Source of the DNA: Tribonema minus
Taxonomy: Eukaryota > Sar > Xanthophyceae > Tribonematales > Tribonemataceae
Length of the DNA stretch: 64,000 bases
Assembly (NCBI GenBank): GCA_017506865.1
Contig: JAFCMP010000187.1
Span: 33,673 to 97,672 of the forward strand
Direction of reading: 5' to 3'
A program made the translations under genes and the position numbers. Within the stretch, counting starts at the first letter, position 1. Every line of letters starts with the position of its first letter. Below are positions 29,401 to 40,565 of the stretch, in pieces. The notes beneath the pieces were generated by a model. It saw only the letters and a program-made list of their open reading frames with translations, ran no database searches and was not told where the DNA came from.

Positions 29401-32400
29401 TGTATTGCCATAGCTGGGTCTCAGGTGCAGTTCTGTGCAGTTGAGCGCGGAGCGCCTTCCACTGCTGTCGCCATTGGTGCCCCGTACGACATGCAGCGCA
29501 TCGGCGACAGGGCGGGGTTGGCTATCGCAACTTTCAACTTCTACAGGCTACTGAAGGCTGCCTCCGCCTACCTGCCCAGCAGCGTCTTGACGGTGGGATG
29601 CGACCTCAAGCACAAAGTGACGCGTGATGGCGGAAGCAGCTACACACGCACATTGTAAGTCCAGACCGTTTGGTTCTCTGATACACACTCACCTCAGCTC
29701 TCGTTGTCAAACGTGTTGTGGAAAGATGGATGTGCTTGTGTACATGACAGCAGGTGAGGATGAGCATCAATGACGTCATACTACGTTTCACTACGTTTCA
29801 CTACGTTTTGGCTTTGTCTCATATGAAGTCGACCCAAGGCCATTGCGGTATGAACTTGTGCAGCACTCGTGGTGATTGTACTTTCATTGTATTTGATTTG
29901 TTCTTTTATTACTTGTGTAGGTCCACAACCCCTTGGCCTGACTAAAGCAAGTAATAGACGCAATACGTAACAAACATCACAGCTTTCTGAAACTATCTAA
30001 AGCCCATCCCAACCCAGCTCCTGCCCCTGCCAAAGTCCTCCCTCACGCTATCCCCATAGCCCTCTGTCTCCCGTGTGGTGGCCATGTGGCCTATCATGCG
30101 TGCGGAAATCCTAAGTGATTGTACAAATTTGGTTGGCCAAACCTCAAGGCACATGATCTTTGGGCTTCATGACCATTCCTCCGCCATGTAAATGGACCAT
30201 ATATCTGTTTGCGGTCCTCGACCTCAAAGACAACACGCCAGAATATTTCCACTCGTCATGGGACAGGCTGCAGCCACTGAGACGGAGGTCATGGCAGTTT
30301 GTGTACCGACCCACCCACACTTTCTTGTGCTGAGCGTCGTCAATACACTTTTGTGTGCTGAGCTTCGCGTTGCTCTATCAGTAAAGCACGCTTGGTGCTC
30401 ATTCTTTCCTTGGCTATACTAGTAGGCATTGATTTTGATAGTCTCGCAGAGTGTGAAGTGCCCAGCTGGCTTGTGCATGGGGGCAGCTGTGCAGCAGCAG
30501 CAGCTACAGCCGCGGACTTCCACGTTAATGCAATGAAAGTTGGTGAAGCATTTAGCAGGCTGAAGTTCGCAGAGACCAGGGCTGCCTACATATATAAGTC
30601 AATTTGAGAAGAAACATACAACGATGCTTTACTGCAGGCGCCCCGGGGTGGCTTTCGTCAAGAATGTCCACTTGTCCCAGCGTCACAGTCTGAACTAGTG
30701 ATGCAGTAGGTCTGTCTTTCTTGGTGAACAAGGCGTACAATCTTTTAACAGTGTCTCTCTGGTGCTACTGCATCAGTCATGGACTGTGCATGGGCGCTGC
30801 ATGCATCTTGAACTGCAGGCTTGGTGACCCATCCCAAACATATAGTGCCACAGGAAGTAAATATTGTGACACTCGAACATCAAGCTTCGGACATTTACCT
30901 GCGGCTGCTTAGTGACCCTCGTCAACAACCTGCTCTGACAGGCATTTTATCTGTGACCAGCACGTGGCATGTTCCCTTCGCCGTTTGGCAGCTGCAAAGT
31001 TGTCATGCTGCTGCTGTGACTTTGCCCACTCAATATAACATCCCTGCATCGCCCCGTCACATCTTTCCCTACTTGCGCTGCTCCAGGCACTTCCTCTTCA
31101 ACAGCCTGTAACCTCCCGCACTGTCCTGTCGCAACTTTTACTACTTCTGCTGCTCCAGGCACTTCCTTTCCGACAGCCTGGCCGTGCGAAAGACCATCAC
31201 CCCCTGGCCCGTGTATGCCGAGCGCTGGGGCGTGGAGTTCAGTGACATTGCACGTGCATACAGTGCGACATCGACTGCGTCGGGGTTGATCCATGTATCC
31301 CCGAACGGCGGAGAGCCCACCCTCAATGGCGTCAAGTACTTGGTGCAGCTGGCACCGATTGGATTGCAGCGAGCGGACATACGTGTGGCCTCTGAGGGTC
31401 AGCTCAGGAATGCTGCCCATGGCATTCTGCATGGCCTTAGTACGCTGCATCAGGTGAGGCCTGTGTGCAACCTTAGCTGGTCGTCAGCTAACTGCAGTTC
31501 ATAGACACCACACCATCTTCGACGCAGAACATGGTGGTCTTCAAATTGCCAGACAATGTATTGCCCGGAGCACTTGGGCCATACTGTGATCAGCGCAAAG
31601 TTTAAAAGCCACCAGCCACAAATATGGTTTTCCCGCCAGTATATGTATGTGGAGCACTGCAACACTCAGTGCATTGGAGCCCAACATCTGTGTTACTCAA
31701 TCGTGTTGTGGTCGCAAGAGTTGTCTTTGGGGGCACGAAGGTCATGGACTATAAGCCCCTTATTCCCAGAAACGTGAACTTGTGTTAAATTTCATACTTC
31801 CTCCGGCTCAGTTTATTAGGCCGGGTTCTGGAGAAGCTGATTTTGGCCGCAACGGAGTTGCTGGTGTTGTGGACTGTTGTAATGACTATGGTAGACAAGG
31901 GTAAGAGCTAAATGGTGATATACTTTCATAGGAATCGGCCATGATCTCGTGAAGTTATCACTCATTGAAGTTGACTTCTCCCAAATCTAGGACAAAAGAA
32001 AGCCGACTTTTTTGCAAGAAAACCGGAATCGCCCGCTTGCGAAAAAACTTGAGCAGCAGCAGCAGCAGCAGTAGTGGAGGCTGCATGACGATGATGACCA
32101 TGCTGCTGCATCACAAGGCTGCGCTGCATCTGGCAATAGCATTCGCCTTGTACGCTGCCACTGCCGGTCCTCAGAGCAGTACTGCTCTTTAGATGTTGCA
32201 TCAGCACTCTGCAGCAGAGTGCAGCGCAGCAACAGCAGCATTACTGGACGCAGGCAGCGTAGTCGTTGCTGAAGGCTGAGCACCATTTCCAGTTGCAACT
32301 GAGACGCCTGTAGGCCACCCGGCATCAGCCGCGGCACACTCAGTGGCGCTTTTTGCCCTGAAAGTTCGAGCACGGATCTGACATCGTGTTTGGCATGTCG

Positions 32401-35400
32401 TTTTTGCGTAGAACAGGCCGGCAGATGCTGAGCCAAGCCCAGCAAGCCTGCCACGGGTTGTTTGGCACCCAGCAGCTGCTCACATGAGAACACAGCCGAA
32501 TCCGATGGCATTTGCGGCTTGAACAAGCAGTTGCTGATACAATCGGCCGAGATAACACTTGAAGTAAAAAATCCTCCAATGTTGAAGTACTACACGTATA
32601 TCTGAAGTGCGCCACTTGATGTGTAGTATATTTATGGGGTGCTCTATCATTTTTCTTAATGGTGTTTGCATGCTTGAGCGCACTTTGATGTCGCAATCAC
32701 TCGCTGTAAGTTCGGGGCCTAATAATCTGAGCCGGAGTAGTAGCGAAAAAGATCGCATCTTAGCGCTGTGCACTGTCCGTGTCAGCAATATCAGTGATGT
32801 GCCTAAAACGTTGCACACACATTCATCTGGACGCCCCCCCCCTCCCTGCACAAGTCTCCGCTGTATCCTTGGGCGTCGTCAAGCAGACTCCGCGGTTCTT
32901 GGCATTGATAGGGCATGTTTGCGCAGTGAACGACGCCTCAGTCGTTGTTCGCTATAAAGTGAGGATGTCTTGCGCACACACACCGCAGCACCGGTGTGAC
33001 CGATCTAGCTCCTGGCGAGGTTTCGAGTCGTCAATCCAACGCAGTTCCAGCACCAGCAGCTGCAGCTGCAACCAGCTCCTTCATTATTTTGTTGTCTCAG
33101 TACTTGAATGCCGTCAACCTTGCCAACACCTCCATGCCCCGGGCACCAGCAGGGACTTGTCGCTTACCAAGGAACCAAAAGTGGTGATGCGGGCTTGTGC
33201 TAGGGATGGTGTCAGCTCTGGACAAAGCTACCATGCAGTCATCAGCGCCATGCTTTGTTGATCAAAAGTCGTATCGTAATAGCTTCACATAATTGTAACG
33301 CCTTGTCCAATTTATCCCGTTTTGCATTGTGTGGCGTACTTCACCAATATAGATGTGATAAGTAAGTACTTGCACACAGCCATGTACTGCAACAAAAACT
33401 GCGATTACGCCCCCCACGGCTTCATCGCGGCAGGCAGCGCGCTATGCAGACTTTTTGGAGGAGGGGCGGGGGGCGCAGGAAAGCTAGAGCAAGATGGGTA
33501 TAGATTTTTAGCCAAACTTCTGGCAGTGATGATTATTTCATGCATTTGCATGCACAAGGGAACCTTGGCAAGGTCGGCTACATGTTGTGCTCAGTGTGGC
33601 GATGGTGATGCCTGGCCCTTAACCCCAACCCTAATTTCAACCCAACATGCCTAGTGGACTGAAACCTGGTAATCATCAACGACACATCGTCACACACTGT
33701 AGAGCACGCATCGAAGCACCAGTGCTGTCAGCGCCGCCTTTCAGTCCTGCGGCCTCCATGTGGGGGTTTTACCAGCCCCCCTTCCTGCCGCCTTCTGCAT
33801 GACTGGCACAGGACAGGTATTGGTGCAGCCCGCCTGCTCGAGGCTTTTCCAGAGCTCTCGGTCAAGCAGCAACATATTTATTTACCACTGATGTTCGAAG
33901 CGCTTGATTACTGCTGCTGAAACTCACGAGGACCGTTTCAAACAGTTTGGTCTACCGAACTTACGAGAGCTGTCCAACATGAACTTGATTGTCCCTAGCC
34001 ATGCGAGTGATAGTTGAAGCTCATTGACGCACGGATGTTTTGTGTGTATGTCAAGCATTCTTGGTCTGTTCGTGATTTACTGGCTATTAAAAAAAATAAG
34101 CAAACATAGATCTGGATCTTGACAACTGTGTTGCGTTTCCATGTAGATTTCCACGCTGCAGCCTCTGTCACAACGACTGGACTCCCTCTTATAACGGAAG
34201 TATACATGGCAATGGACAAAGCTATCGTGGAAACCCTCAGGGCCATGCTTTTGCTGATCAAGAGTTGTGTTGTGACAAACCACAGGGTTTTTTTATTCTA
34301 GCTGACAAGGGAAGAAAGTGTGAAAGTGTGAAAGGACAGCCCTTTGCTGCACACGTGCAGCAGATGCAAAATGTGGCTGTAGATGATGAAATGTGGCACC
34401 AAGCGATTACATCGCCCTGCTGCAGCAGGCGATTTCCACTGATAGTGATGCCATAATTCGCTTCTCAAAGGTATTGCTGAAGCCGTAGGGTTTTGGCTTT
34501 CTGCAAACCACGTTTGTGCTCGCGCAGGAGCCGAACTTGTGTCTAAGGCATCATCAGCCCCGCAAGTGATACGTTTACACTACTGAGCTATTGTAGTACC
34601 TATGATACAACGATGCATTTTATAGTATAAATTAAGTCATCAATGTCATTGGCACACCTCTTGACTGAGCACGCTTCAGGTGGTCCTCCCTCCTGCAGCG
34701 GGTACCATGCTGTACTTCTTGGACAGTGACCACTTAGTACTTGTACGACAGTGTACAAGGTGAGTGGTAAGGGGAAGCAGCAGCAGCATCAGCAGCAAAT
34801 GCTGAGCCTTGATTTTGCAGACGTCTTACGCTGCTCACTGCTGCTGCTGCTGCACACCAGCAGCCTGCTGCTGCCAACACAATAAGCAACGAAACAATCA
34901 CACGCTTGCTAAAAAGCTGGCGGTATCAGTACGTTCGACTCTCCTCGTGTATGCACATGCTGGCCACGTGTGAGACCGGTCAGAAGTCACTTTGTGAAGT
35001 GCTGCTAATTAATCCTTGCCAGGTTTAATGCAACAAGGTGTAAGGCTAGCCTATAGCTGCCATGTTTCCAAGGTGCAGGTCTAAAGCAAGGAGTAAGGCA
35101 TGTCTTCTCCAGGCAAGAGTTGAGGAGGCCAGTCAACTGTGTACTTGCTAGGAGCAGATGCAGAGATTCACGTCTCTGCTAGAAGCTCAGTGAAGGCAGG
35201 GCAACGCAAGGACTGTCAACTAACAAGTACCAGATGATGGAGGGGCTGCAGGGCAGCAAGCTGAGAAACCTGTGCAGGTATAGGAAGGAGTGAATGTATT
35301 ATGAGCAAGCAAAGAAGTCCTGGTGAGCCCACTGCAGCCCGCCTTTTACCTGTCCATCTCAAATGAATGTTATGGGGCGGACTCACTTTAAACTTGACTC

Positions 35401-36547
35401 TACAAAGGTGAGTCTTTGTTTTGGAACAAATGCCCCAAGCAGCTACATGCGGGTGCAAACGAGTCCTGTTTTCAGGCGAAACTACTGCAGTTCATACACA
35501 CATGTTTTGACACATATGGCCGTGATGCATATGGGCTCTTCAGCTAACACTGTTTCACCACTGTCTGACCGGTAGTGCTCAACGAAACTGAGGCATAGGT
35601 GTTTGTCACGGTAAATGCACAGCACATAAAAGTGACCCCAAAGGTAATGGACGTCCATCGTGTTGATCTAAATCGTGCGTTTTTGTACAACGGGGCTCAT
35701 GGTTCTGTTTTTTATTCGAGAGTCTGTGTGGCAACGCCTTGCTGCCACACACCGTTACAACCACACAATATCCCTCCGCTGACCGCTGCTGGTGGCAATG
35801 CTCACTGTGCATAACCACGGGCACAACACTCTAAATCTCAGCATGGCTTGACACAGTGGACATGCATGGTCACTGATGCCTGCCAAGAGAGCAATGGCGT
35901 ACTGCTAACCCTCACTGCATAATTAGCACATCACATGACACGTAAATCCAACCCTGCAGAACACACTTGGGGCGCTTGAAGGAAGCCTATGCAGCAGACA
36001 AATCAAGTAACTTCTGAAGGGACAAGGGCAACGCTGGAAGTGAGAGATGAGAGAAAGAGAATGAGTGCACAAGCCAAGGAAGTACTTTACATCAAGGTTT
36101 TCGCAAAACAACTACGTCAAAAACGACGCTGCTGTGCGCTGCTGCTTCTGGTGCACGTTGCTGCAGGCTGAGCTGGTCCACCGGGACCTGCGCTGGCCCA
36201 ACTTGGCGTGCAATATGGAGTCTGCAAGCCGCTTTTATCTGCTGGATCTTGAGATGTGTGCCCGGGCGGATGGCAAACCAGCGATGGCACATCCGCCTGC
36301 GCACTGGGGTCCGCATGCCCTCGTTGGCGGCTTGTACACGGCTGCTTCAGATCTACACTGCATGGGGTTGATGCTGTGCCAATATGCCAACCTTGCCACC
36401 AGCGACAATGCCCGCACTTTTCTGGCCATTGTTTCTGCCCATGCGAAAGACCTGCGCGAATCGGCAGTGGAGCTTCTGCAGCACCCATGGATTTCATGTG
36501 CAGGGGCTGCCTGCACGGCAGCAGGTGCGCTTCAGGGGGAGGTTTGA
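26219..36547 (+). CDS. Large nuclease-like/kinase gene (kinase 2), Crinkler-like layout
   Basis: Proposed exons: 26219-26275 (Gly/Ala), 26398 to about 26555 (QHSAVWESTRQVLVHEGLWD), about 27047-27454, 29204-29654, 31159-31453 and 36167-36547 (TGA). The last four join in frame (phases 1, 2, 0) with GTGCGT, GTAAGT and GTGAGG donors; earlier joins are uncertain. Exon 29204 encodes GRSLRPDGAFFL...KLEEKD, a D...ExK pattern like the PD-(D/E)XK segment before the kinase in Crinkler-type proteins. Exon 31159 gives kinase middle parts (GVKYLVQLAPIG, GILHGLSTLHQ). The last gives AELVHRDLRWPNLAC, LLDLEM in place of DFG, helix F (ASDLHCMGLML) and LLQHPWI. HRD and Asn are present; DLE suggests an atypical active site. 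The Crinkler link is by motif pattern, not search. The 4.7 kb intron 31454-36166 is full of repeats. Confidence 0.65.
28000..28251 (+). repeat. 252 bp dispersed element, inverted partner at 32491-32743
   Basis: This segment, from tactactccggctcag to ggattcggctgt, is found in reverse complement at 32491-32743 with modest divergence and few length differences. A short third piece (ctccggctcagtttattagg) lies at 31801-31822. All three sit inside introns of the kinase 2 gene. Confidence 0.8.
28705..28734. repeat. Short interstitial telomere-like repeat, palindromic
   Basis: cagggttagggttagggtta is followed by cctaaccctg, giving about three TTAGGG units that meet an inverted unit. It could be a relic of break repair or simply a low-complexity palindrome. 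A weaker C/T-rich relative (ccttaaccccaaccctaa) is at about 33618. Confidence 0.5.
32491..32743 (-). repeat. 253 bp dispersed element, inverted partner of 28000-28251
   Basis: Reverse-complement copy of 28000-28251; landmarks are cacagccgaatccgatgg at its left and ctgagccggagtagta at its right. Together the two copies bracket 4.2 kb of the kinase 2 gene, including two exons. Confidence 0.8.
32744..34679. other. Intron sequence of kinase 2, no assigned gene
   Basis: Short open frames (32996-33187, 34119-34301) have some coding-like pieces, such as EVYMAMDKAIVETLRAMLLL. A gacaaagct...catgctttg segment at about 33219 recurs, diverged, at about 34217. No splice chain connects them, so they are taken as decayed repeats within the long intron. 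Confidence 0.35.
34680..34759 (+). CDS. Possible orphan kinase exon in the kinase 2 intron
   Basis: An 80-base segment between cttcag and GTGAGT reads VVLPPAAGTMLYFLDSDHLV in one open frame. LYFLDSDHLVLVRQ resembles LHFLSDSLAVRKTI at the start of the 31159 exon, which suggests a paralogous exon. It does not fit the kinase 2 message, because the 31453-36167 join already gives a continuous kinase loop and the phase out of this exon is wrong. It may be a leftover of a duplicated gene or an alternative exon. Confidence 0.3.
35735..35794 (-). pseudogene. 60 bp fragment of the transposase-like gene
   Basis: On the minus strand this matches the exon at about 25322-25384 (caccagcagcggtcagcgga...ttgtaacggtgtgtggcagc) with only a few changes, and similarity stops sharply at both sides. 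It is evidence that the transposase-like gene or element is repeated in this genome. The rest of 34760-36166 is intron with CAG/CTG-rich tracts. Confidence 0.6.
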
Positions 36548-37437
36548 GTAAGCCCTAGGTTACAATGCTGCCGTTGCAAGTCGAGTAGCCTTCGTTGTCA
36601 AGCACAAGGCTTTGGTCCTGCCGGAAGCATGCGTGGCATCCATGGAGTGCTGCTCAGGCCTGCTTGCCCAATGGAAATGGCCCTTGTGTACCGATCCATG
36701 AGGTCGCAAACTTGCAGCATCGAGCCCGCACGCTCTGTTGCGCCGCATCGTTCATCAGACGTACGTGCACAGCATGCACCAGCACTGCTTTGGTGCTGCA
36801 TACTGGGCCCTGCAGTTTAAGCCCTACTTGTAAATAAATCTCTCAAGTTGCGCATGCATGTTTTTGCATTGAATTGCCCGGCACACTGCTGCTGCTGCTA
36901 TTGCCCCATTTGTGCATATCAGCCTGTGGCATATGCCTTGCTGCTGCATGCTACTTGCAAATCCACAAGGACAGTGACAGCAGACATGAGCTTCAGACAA
37001 TCCCATCGGTTCAAATGCTGTGGCGCGTCAGAGGCACTGGGGTTGTGTAGACTCTCTACACAATCCTATTGACCCTGGTAGACTTTCTTGCTTCAGGACT
37101 GATCATGAAGCACACTGAGCAAGGTATACGAGTATGCGAGGCCTACAGCATGACACCTTGTGGCACGCCGCACAGGGCCTAAGTGCGCACAGGGAAGGCA
37201 GTGGAGACCATGTACTACGTGAAAGGCCGCACAGCGCGCAGCGCATGCACCTGGGCAATGACAAGCAAATGAGGATGCGCGCACGCATGCAAAGAAACGC
37301 GTACGCCATGAATGCCATGAACGTATATTTGGGTGTATTGCTGTGATGCCCGCGGTGCTCTTCTGACTGCTCGCACACTAAATCTGTGCTGCTTGCGCTG
37401 CACGTGCGCCTACATCTGGTGCATCTACAGGTACGTC
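36548..37437. other. Intergenic, nothing supported
   Basis: Many short overlapping frames on both strands, none with a domain or clean splice borders. This is probably the 3' flank of the kinase 2 gene. Confidence 0.5.
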
Positions 37438-37516
37438 CTGCATCTGCGTATATGACATTTATGCGCATCAATTGTATGACACCTCTTGAAGTACTGTCGC
37501 ACACAAGAGTCCTTGC
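37438..37516 (+). repeat. Dispersed repeat, partner at 188-279
   Basis: Diverged copy of 188-279 in the same orientation, ending about 65 bp before LINE-B homology starts at 37581. Confidence 0.65.
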
Positions 37517-37580
37517 ATGTATGCTGTATGCTAATGCTGCTGCTGCTGCGTGAGAGGTCCGGGCTGTTTGTCCAATTTCA

Positions 37581-39782
37581 GGGCCGCTGCTGTTTGCGCT
37601 GGCGCTGCGCGGCTCCACGGTGGCCGCCCGCTCCACGTACTTGCACGCTGGCGCTACCCGGCTACCTCGATGACCTCACTATCATGGCGCCCAGCTGCGA
37701 CGCGCAGATGCTCGGCCAAGTCGGTCAAGCCTTTGGCTTTGTACAACAGGCGCTCGGCAAATTGAACATTCAGGTCAACGTGACCAAATGCGCAGCGCTG
37801 GTGCCGGCCTGGGCTCGCGAACGCGCCACCGCGGCTTTCACCGCAGCTGCGGTCCCCGTGCCAGTAACAGACGACGGCATCACGCTTATTGGGGCACCGC
37901 ACCGCGCACTTCGTGCGCGCCCATGTGGCGGCCACTCTTCGCGCCCCCGGCACCGACCGCCTGCTCTGAGCTGACACAAATGGAGGACGCGCAAGCTGCC
38001 TTCTCGATTTTCCGCCTCGCGGTTCCTGCGCGGGCAGGGCACATCGCGCGCAACACCGCACCTGCTCTGACGCACGAGGAGCTGCGGCGCTTTGATGCCA
38101 TCACGCTGGCTGCCATAGCCGCGTTGGCGCAGGAGCCGTCGGCGGGGCTCGCGCAACTGCCCCATCAGGGCACAGGCGATGCCTATTGCGGCGGCCCGGC
38201 GGACATGGCGGCAGCCCCGCCGTCGCCGTGGGCGACGGCTGTGACGTCTGTACGCGACGCGGGCTGGGGCGGTGAGGCCCCAGTTGCACTGGCTGCGCAC
38301 CAGCAGGTGCACGCACATCTGCGGCTGGGGAGCGGTGGCTTCGGCGTGCTCGGCGCAGCGCTGCGCGCTTGTGCCGCGTTTGCAGCACGCACCCTTGAGT
38401 GCATGGAGCCTGCGCTGGCGGCTTGCCCAGATGCGGTACGCAGCCGCCTCCTGGAGCGCGTCCGCCGTGGCTCCACCTTCACACAGCTAGCTGCCTGCCT
38501 TCAGCAGTTGCGCGACGGCGGCAGTGACGCCACTGCGGCCCTCTCACAGCTCCTGCCCCCCCTGTGGTGCGGCGCTTGGGACCGGGATGACGCCGCGTGG
38601 CGGGCGCTTCGGCACGCTCTGAGGGCGGACGATTCGGTAGCCGCTGACCCGGGAGCGCGGACCCGCGCTCGCGCGCGCCGCGGCGCATTGGAGGCGGCGC
38701 ACCACGAGCCGGACTCCGCTCAGGCCCGCCCGTCCGCCGTACTGCCACGACGTCAAGCAGCGCTCTCGCGTGTGCTGGACTCCGCGCTAGCGGCGGAGCA
38801 GCTGCGTCAGCTCGAGGCAGCGGGCGCGCTGGAGGCGATCGCGGCGTGGCGCAGTGGCGCCTCCAAGGGGGGCATGGGTTGTCTAGCACAATTGCCAAGC
38901 ACTGACCCGGCGGAGACATTGTCGCCGCCCACATTCCGCGAGACGTTGCGGCGTCACCTGGGCGTAGAGCGCCCCGCCCCCGCCGGCGCGCGCTGCCCCA
39001 AGTGCCACAAGCCGATGACCTCCGGCGCGCACCTCCGCCGCTGTACACAGGGGCTCAACGTCACGCGGCACAACCTGCTCGCCGATGCGCTTTACAAGCT
39101 CCTCCAGCACGTGGCCCACCTCCATGGCCTTGCGCGGGACATCCTTGCCCCGTTTCTGCGCTACAGCGTGACCCACGGCTTCAACAAGTACATGGACATC
39201 GTCTTTGGCAGCAACCAGATCACCATCCCGGTCCCCACAGTGCAGCCGAGCGCAGAAGCAGTGGCAGCAGGGCGGTGCGCCAAGCTTCGCGGCGGCTTCG
39301 AAGTAGCCTGTTGCGTCGACGTCACCGTACGTGACAGCTCCTGCCCCTCCCGCCTCCGCCAGGCACAGGGGGGGGCGCGTGAAGTGAAACGCGTGCTTGA
39401 CTTGGCTTCGCAGGAAAAGATAGACACATACGTAGTCTCAGGGGCCCTGGACCCTACTACACATACCCTATTTTCCGCGGCCTTCGACCACTTCGGTGCC
39501 ATGTCACGCGACACCCAAGCGCTGCTACGCGCGCTCGCCACGCACAGCTCGCAGGGCTACTATACCAGAGCGCAACGCGTTGCCTTCTGGCACCGCCACA
39601 TCTCCCTCGCGCTGCAGAGTGCGCTCACGCGCGTGGTGATCGACAATTGGAACGCAGTCGTCGTTCCCCCTGACACCGACGCTAGCGCCTACCGGCGCAT
39701 GTCACTGTTGCAGGTGCCACCACCACCACCCGCCGACGCGGTCCCCCCCCCCCCCCCCCGATTAGAGCAGACACAACGGTAG
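37581..39782 (+). pseudogene. LINE-B RT C-terminal part and RLE domain, frameshifted
   Basis: The remaining RT (GYLDDLTIMAPSCDAQM, catalytic Asp pair kept) and the thumb region lie in different frames. Compared with copy 2, a short deletion near 37897-37910 (ggggcaccgcaccgcg) and small changes near 37640 break the frame. From about 37975 on, one frame is open to TAG at 39782: Ala-rich thumb/linker, zinc cluster CPKCHKPMTSGAHLRRC (about 38995), then NKYMDIVFGSNQ and FEVACCVDVTVRDSS of the restriction-like endonuclease. The extreme C-terminus (VVIDNWNAV...) is intact here, unlike copy 2. It lacks fingers, palm and N-terminus, so it cannot move itself. Confidence 0.8.
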
Positions 39783-39835
39783 TTCATAGTGTGCTCAGCC
39801 CATTCGGTCCCGGACAATATACACCTTCAACGCTA
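37581..39835 (+). mobile_element. LINE-B copy 1, 5'-truncated retrotransposon
   Basis: Homology to the nearly complete LINE-B copy at 40.6-44.8 kb begins abruptly at gggccgctgctgtt, within the reverse transcriptase just after the QQGDPLGP motif. It runs to the shared 3' end (gtgtgctcagcccatt...atatacaccttcaac). Truncation at the 5' end is the usual result of incomplete target-primed reverse transcription. The two copies are head-to-tail. Confidence 0.85.
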
Positions 39836-40084
39836 CAAGGGGGGTCTAGTGCAGCAGGTGAGTCAGTGTCTGTTGGAGTGTGAGTGTAACGCGTGACGGT
39901 TGACGAGGTACTGCGCTGTGTGGTGTGGATGCAGCAGAGATTGATGTAGAGAGGGGGGGCTCCGGGTGGGGCATCAGAAGCTTAGATTATACAAAGAGAT
40001 CATCTTTGTTTCAGCAGGGCTGCAAATGATGACTTCTCGTGTAGGTGAAGGTTGAATCTCACTCAAATTGCTTTGGCCCTACTA
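39836..40084. other. Spacer between retrotransposon pieces
   Basis: No gene; G-rich patches (gagagggggggctcc). It separates the LINE-B copy 1 tail from the LINE-A-like fragment. Confidence 0.5.
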
Positions 40085-40217
40085 ATTTGGCTGGGTACTC
40101 AACAAGAAGCAGATAGTGGCGGCACTGAACAGGTCGCTAGCGCAGGAGCTCGCAGAGCGCGTCATCGCATACGTGCGCGGTGCCACGATGCTTGGCTGCG
40201 CAGCGCGCCCGGTGTCG
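40085..40217 (+). mobile_element. Short 3' fragment of a LINE-A-related element
   Basis: In one frame this encodes SLAQELAERVIAYVRGATML and GCAARPVS, closely similar to the last ~40 residues of LINE-A (SLARELAERVMAYTRGARML, GCVAAPVS) but diverged in DNA. It is therefore the extreme 3' coding end of another member of that family, severely 5'-truncated, nested between the two LINE-B copies. Confidence 0.7.
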
Positions 40218-40420
40218 CACGTCGGGAAAACGAGACATATCGGTTGTGCACCCCTGGTGCAGCCCCGGTGCCGGTGCTGCACCAAACGTGCACTTTTACT
40301 GCCCCAACGGTGCACCTGGCCCCCCTGCGCGGTGCAGGGGGGCCACGGCGCGATCGCGGGGCGGCGATGGTGCGGCAAAGGTGCTGGTGCGCCCCTGGTG
40401 CTGCACCGTGACGCACCAGC
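40218..40420 (+). repeat. GC-rich palindromic repeat, inverted relative at 52470-52605
   Basis: Follows the LINE-A-like fragment with gtcgggaaaacgagacatatcgg, then multiple ggtgctgcacc / ccccggtgc palindromes. The reverse complement of 52500-52605 gives the same order (gtcgggaaaaacctgacatatcg, ggtgcagcaccggggc). It may be the 3' UTR of the LINE-A-like member or a separate small element. Confidence 0.6.
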
Positions 40421-40565
40421 TGGCTTCGTTGCTGACAGGCGCGTGCACAGCTACACGCAGAGGCACGCGAGATGAGGCATGACTGTAAGCTACTCAGGCG
40501 TCGACAGCATAAGATCTTCTGCCTCCGCCCCGCCCCAGTTTTTTCTTTTCTCGTGTTTGTGTTTG

